Shown piece after piece: positions 61,178 through 64,000 of a stretch of 64,000 nt of DNA. Numbering within the stretch: position 1 is the first letter of the stretch; each line of letters starts with the position of its first letter. Under the pieces are notes generated by a model that worked only from the letters and a program-made list of their open reading frames with translations, searched no databases and was not told the origin of the DNA. A program made the position numbers and the translations under genes. The DNA is from JAJPHI01 sp035541875 (GTDB lineage Bacteria; Desulfobacterota; Binatia; Binatales; Binataceae): positions 162,278 to 226,277 of the forward strand of contig DATKML010000034.1 in assembly GCA_035541875.1 (NCBI GenBank), read 5' to 3'.

Positions 61178-63262
61178 CTATTTCCTATTTTCATCCTCGG
61201 CGATCTTGGCCTCAGCTCTTGGGTCGGCGTTCGATTCATACATGACGTTCGCTTGCAGCACACCCTTGGCGTTCAGATGACCACTGATGGCGACGTTCTT
61301 GCCAACGATCGGCCGCACAGTTTCACCCGTGGCTAAGGCTTGGCTGAGATCGACCCGAAGACGATCTCTATTCCGAAGCTCGAGTACGAGCTGCGTATTA
61401 TTGACACTTTTGAGGGTACCCCAGAACTGCGCACCCGTTTGTCGCACCGAGGAGCGAACTGCCGTTGGCTTCTGCAATTTTATCGTGGACACCGCCGACG
61501 AGGTCAGACCGAAGATCGCCAACTGCTTGTAACTGGCCACGTAGACTTTGCCATTAGCCACTGTAGGAACGAGATTCGCATCTCCGCTGAGGTAAGGCCA
61601 GGTGCCCGCACCGTTCGCATACAATTGCGCCAAGCTGTGACCAGATTGTGTTGCGTTGAAGGCATAGAGCGTGACGTGATTGTCAGAGCTGGTTGGATGT
61701 CCGACCGCCCAAATGAGTGCGGTATTGGCGACTGTTCCATTGGATGAAATGCTCGTGAAAAAGCCAGGATGCTGCGCACTGGGAGCAAGAGGCGGGGACT
61801 GAGCTTCGAGACCAAGCGCGGGGATCAAAGCCGTGTTAACCGTCCACGACATGGCCTGTGACCATGAATAACCTTGCAATTTCGTTCCGCCACTGGATAT
61901 TACTCGTCCGACGCCGTCTGATCCTTGGTAGAAAGACTCTCCGCACCAACAGTTACCGATGTAGACAGCTGCCGGTACGTCGGGATTGTTGAACCCTCCC
62001 ATAGCGTCACGATTCAGAATGTAGAGGTAGCCTATCTTGCCGGCAGCTACCGCCACGTGGGGAATAGGGCCAGGCTGATCGGGCAGCACCAGCACGCCAC
62101 CGGAGCCAAAATCGAGGTCTTGCTGGTCAAGTGTGGCAGCATTCGACGGCGTGAAGATGTCTGAAGGGCCGGTGAGAGCTTCGGGCATCTTGACCGCACT
62201 TTGCTGAATATTGGTGGTACCAGTGAATGTAAATTCACTTGGATCAGAATTGCCCGTGGCGAAAAAAAGATTGCCCCGCCCATCGTCCGCAATCCCGAAT
62301 CCCGACATCCAGATAGAAGAGAGAAAAAAATCGGGCCCGTAAGTTCCGGGCCAACCACCAGTATAGGGCGCTGTGGCCAAACTGTTCGTCAGTACATTCG
62401 CGTTTAGGGGAGCCAAGGTTGCAGCGTTCCAACCTAAAAGCCATCCGCGCGACAGGCTATTTTGGAAGCCGCAGAAACTCGCAAAGGCTGCATAAATGTT
62501 GCCGCCAGACTCCAACAGGGCCGCGCGCTGGCGTTGCACGCTCGGGTTGAACTCGTAACTGGTCCCATCTGTCAGGGTCGCAGACGCCGAAACGGTTACT
62601 GGAGATCCGGGTTGCTCACCGAGCGTCTGTAGGTTAAGCGCGTGTAACTGATACGCAGGCTGATTGGGCCCCAACACCACATAAGTCATCACGTAAATAG
62701 TCTGATTGGCCACATCGATCGTAGGCGTGCTGGTGATGCCAACGTTGGGACCGTTGTTACCGCAGCCCAGAGGGGCTGCCACTGGGGCGCCAAAATTACT
62801 CTTCAGAAGGACGGCCCCGGATGAACCATCGATTGCATAGACACTGTTGTTTTCGGTCGCTACATAGACGACGTTGTGAATGCCCTGCCCTTGGATCACC
62901 TGATTCGCTACAACCAGTGGCTGCGCATCTACCTGATCGTCCAACGCGACAGATGCGATAGGGCCGAAGGTGGTTGGCGTGACATTCGTAGGCGTCAAGA
63001 TCGTTTCGTTTGAGTTCCAACCGGTGCGCTGTATGTCGTTGTGATACGTGGTTACGCTGGTGAGCAATGCCGTCTGAGTGGCGGTCGGCGTCCCGTTCGA
63101 CTGTGCTAGTGCGACGCGATGAAAAGATAGGAGCAAGGCACAGATAAGCAGGCTGGGCAGAAAACCGCTCGAGATCCATCTGCCAAAGTCTTTCACGCCC
63201 TTACATTTCGTTGGATGCACAGATAGGTCCTTTACTGAAACGCGTCTCATTCTTTGAGGCAC
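61178..63262 (-). CDS. secreted PQQ-like beta-propeller protein with C-terminal small domain
   Basis: A 694-residue protein with a Sec signal preceded by a basic stretch (LLICALLLSFHRVALAQ). YHNDIQRTGWNSNETILTP marks it as a paralogue of the gene at 52266. Blades such as VYVATENNSVYAIDGSSGAV and AAGKIGYLYILNRDAMGGFN support a PQQ-repeat propeller. The last 100 residues (GTLKSVNNTQLVLELRNRDR and GKNVAISGHLNAKGVLQANV) form an extra OB-like domain that the paralogue lacks. A Met at residue 5 is an alternative start. Confidence 0.78.
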   Translation of the reverse strand: MPQRMRRVSVKDLSVHPTKCKGVKDFGRWISSGFLPSLLICALLLSFHRVALAQSNGTPTATQTALLTSVTTYHNDIQRTGWNSNETILTPTNVTPTTFGPIASVALDDQVDAQPLVVANQVIQGQGIHNVVYVATENNSVYAIDGSSGAVLLKSNFGAPVAAPLGCGNNGPNVGITSTPTIDVANQTIYVMTYVVLGPNQPAYQLHALNLQTLGEQPGSPVTVSASATLTDGTSYEFNPSVQRQRAALLESGGNIYAAFASFCGFQNSLSRGWLLGWNAATLAPLNANVLTNSLATAPYTGGWPGTYGPDFFLSSIWMSGFGIADDGRGNLFFATGNSDPSEFTFTGTTNIQQSAVKMPEALTGPSDIFTPSNAATLDQQDLDFGSGGVLVLPDQPGPIPHVAVAAGKIGYLYILNRDAMGGFNNPDVPAAVYIGNCWCGESFYQGSDGVGRVISSGGTKLQGYSWSQAMSWTVNTALIPALGLEAQSPPLAPSAQHPGFFTSISSNGTVANTALIWAVGHPTSSDNHVTLYAFNATQSGHSLAQLYANGAGTWPYLSGDANLVPTVANGKVYVASYKQLAIFGLTSSAVSTIKLQKPTAVRSSVRQTGAQFWGTLKSVNNTQLVLELRNRDRLRVDLSQALATGETVRPIVGKNVAISGHLNAKGVLQANVMYESNADPRAEAKIAEDENRK

Positions 63263-63392
63263 ATGAAGCCGCTGATGCTTATAGAATCCTTTTGCTTAGC
63301 TCGAAGCGAATAGATGAAGGTAAACAGACCGTATTGAATCTTTAAAGCTCTCCATTCAGGCAAATCCATGCAAATAGTTATCATAGAAGACT

Positions 63393-63485
63393 TCGTCGAT
63401 CAATCTCTCGAGGACGGCGAGCGGCACACCTCACCGATGACCTGGGCATGACACACAAGAACCGGCGGGGAGTCGTGATCGATTG
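63393..63485 (+). pseudogene. second SRAP-like fragment
   Basis: This repeats part of the 60710 remnant with clear similarity: GAGCGGCACACCTC and ACCGATGACCTGGGC. It translates as EDGERHTSPMTWA before stopping. It is joined directly to an integrase fragment. Confidence 0.6.
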
Positions 63486-63611
63486 CGGGTGATCATGGAA
63501 TTGCTCGGGCACAACTCCAGCGCGCTCACCGCTAACCTCTACGCTTATGTGGGTGAACAACTTAAGCGCGAAGCCGCCGACGCTATGAATGCCCTCCTCA
63601 CCTCCCGCTAG
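63486..63611 (+). pseudogene. tyrosine-recombinase C-terminal fragment
   Basis: From CGG at 63486 the frame reads RVIMELLGHNSSALTANLYA, YVGEQLKREAADAMNALLT and ends at TAG. This is the segment around the catalytic LGHSS motif and tyrosine (NLYAYV) of phage-type integrases. The rest of the gene is absent, so the fragment is inert. Confidence 0.7.
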
Positions 63612-63807
63612 GAGCGAATCAAAAAAATTATTTTTCTAGAGAAAGGACACCATCGAACAGGTCCATGCAGAGCCCGAGTGGGGCTAGCAGCTTGCGGAAA
63701 AAGCGGAATTCGCAGTGGATTTCCTAGTGAAAGGTGAGATTCAAAGGCGGGTCGAGAGTGCTGAGTGGGCCCGGAGCGTGACCATGCCGCGTCAGTCGCG
63801 GGTCACT

Positions 63808-64000
63808 TTAGGTGGCCGCCGCCAGCAGGTTACGCATCCTGACCAAGTTGTAGACGGCCAGGGCGAAGCTGAACATCCAACCGACCCGAGCGACGCCGCG
63901 ATGGCGGGTCTTGCGCAGGCCGGCGACGGTTTTGAGCCAGCCGAAGATCTCCTCGACGCGTTGACGCTTTTGCTGGCTTATCCGATAGCCCGGATGACGA
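63808..64000 (-). CDS. IS5-type transposase C-terminus (5' end cut by window)
   Basis: The minus strand reads HPGYRISQQKRQRVEEIFGW, LKTVAGLRKTRHRGVARVGW and MFSFALAVYNLVRMRNLL, then stops at 63808-63810. These are the C-terminal DDE (catalytic Glu in QRVEEIFGW) and helical end of IS5-like transposases. It belongs to a different subgroup from the element at 57393. Confidence 0.8.
   Translation of the reverse strand, partial: RHPGYRISQQKRQRVEEIFGWLKTVAGLRKTRHRGVARVGWMFSFALAVYNLVRMRNLLAAAT

Noticed and set aside
1..64000. CRISPR array, tRNA or rRNA genes
   Set aside because: A visual pass showed no regularly spaced repeats, cloverleaf pattern or rRNA segments; a tool search would be needed to exclude tRNA fully.

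Overview
The window is a bacterial chromosomal segment of fairly high GC content. Its gene content suggests an uncultured soil or sediment bacterium: quinol:fumarate reductase frdABCD, many acyl-CoA and enoyl-CoA enzymes, a luciferase-like flavin monooxygenase, a Baeyer-Villiger monooxygenase, a cyclic-2,3-diphosphoglycerate-synthetase-like GTPase, and collagen-like and beta-propeller surface proteins. A deltaproteobacterial or Binatota-like origin is possible, but this is only an inference from gene content. No rRNA, tRNA or CRISPR array was seen.

Region 1 (1-15.9 kb) is mostly ordinary metabolism on the minus strand. It holds a metallo-beta-lactamase-fold hydrolase cut by the window edge, a lipoprotein, two methyltransferases, a quinone oxidoreductase, a HAD phosphatase, a phasin-like protein and an alpha/beta hydrolase. 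These are followed by frdABCD with a terminator, a cupin and acyl-CoA dehydrogenase pair, a luciferase-like monooxygenase with a MarR regulator, and a divergent cyclase-family hydrolase.

Region 2 (16-20 kb) is a tandem pair of paralogous secreted proteins. Each joins a signal peptide, a small beta-rich domain, a collagen-like Gly-X-Y segment (about 100 versus about 21 triplets) and seven YVTN-type propeller repeats. A frameshifted DUF4279 gene follows.

Region 3 (21-31.5 kb) is again catabolic: two crotonases, a zinc alcohol dehydrogenase, a gamma-glutamylcyclotransferase-like protein, a Baeyer-Villiger monooxygenase, an SDR, a cPGS-like GTPase, acetate kinase and an acyl-CoA-dehydrogenase-fold monooxygenase. 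Copies of a short dispersed palindromic repeat lie between genes in regions 1 and 3.

Region 4 (32-57 kb) is a Wzx/Wzy-type exopolysaccharide locus. It encodes an outer-membrane export lipoprotein (Wza type), a chain-length regulator (Wzz type), a separate BY-kinase, a flippase, a polymerase/ligase, an initiating sugar transferase, four glycosyltransferases plus one fragmentary one, a methyltransferase and a secreted TIM-barrel-like protein. Interleaved are secreted PQQ-like propeller proteins and a two-gene module: a 2OG-Fe(II)-oxygenase fused to an LIC12192-type domain, plus a cupin. A deleted relic copy of that module sits about 3 kb away. In the likely working scheme, the sugar transferase starts the repeat unit on undecaprenyl phosphate, the glycosyltransferases and modifying enzymes complete it, the flippase and polymerase export and polymerise it, and Wzz, the kinase and Wza control length and export.

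Region 5 (46.9-64 kb, overlapping the end of region 4) is decaying accessory DNA. It contains a degenerate IS481/IS3-type transposase, a dead IS1595-type element, a 1175-bp IS5-type element with a frameshifted transposase, a twice-frameshifted DUF2252 gene, two SRAP (YedK-like) fragments, an integrase C-terminal scrap, another secreted propeller gene and the 3' end of a further IS5-type transposase at the window edge.
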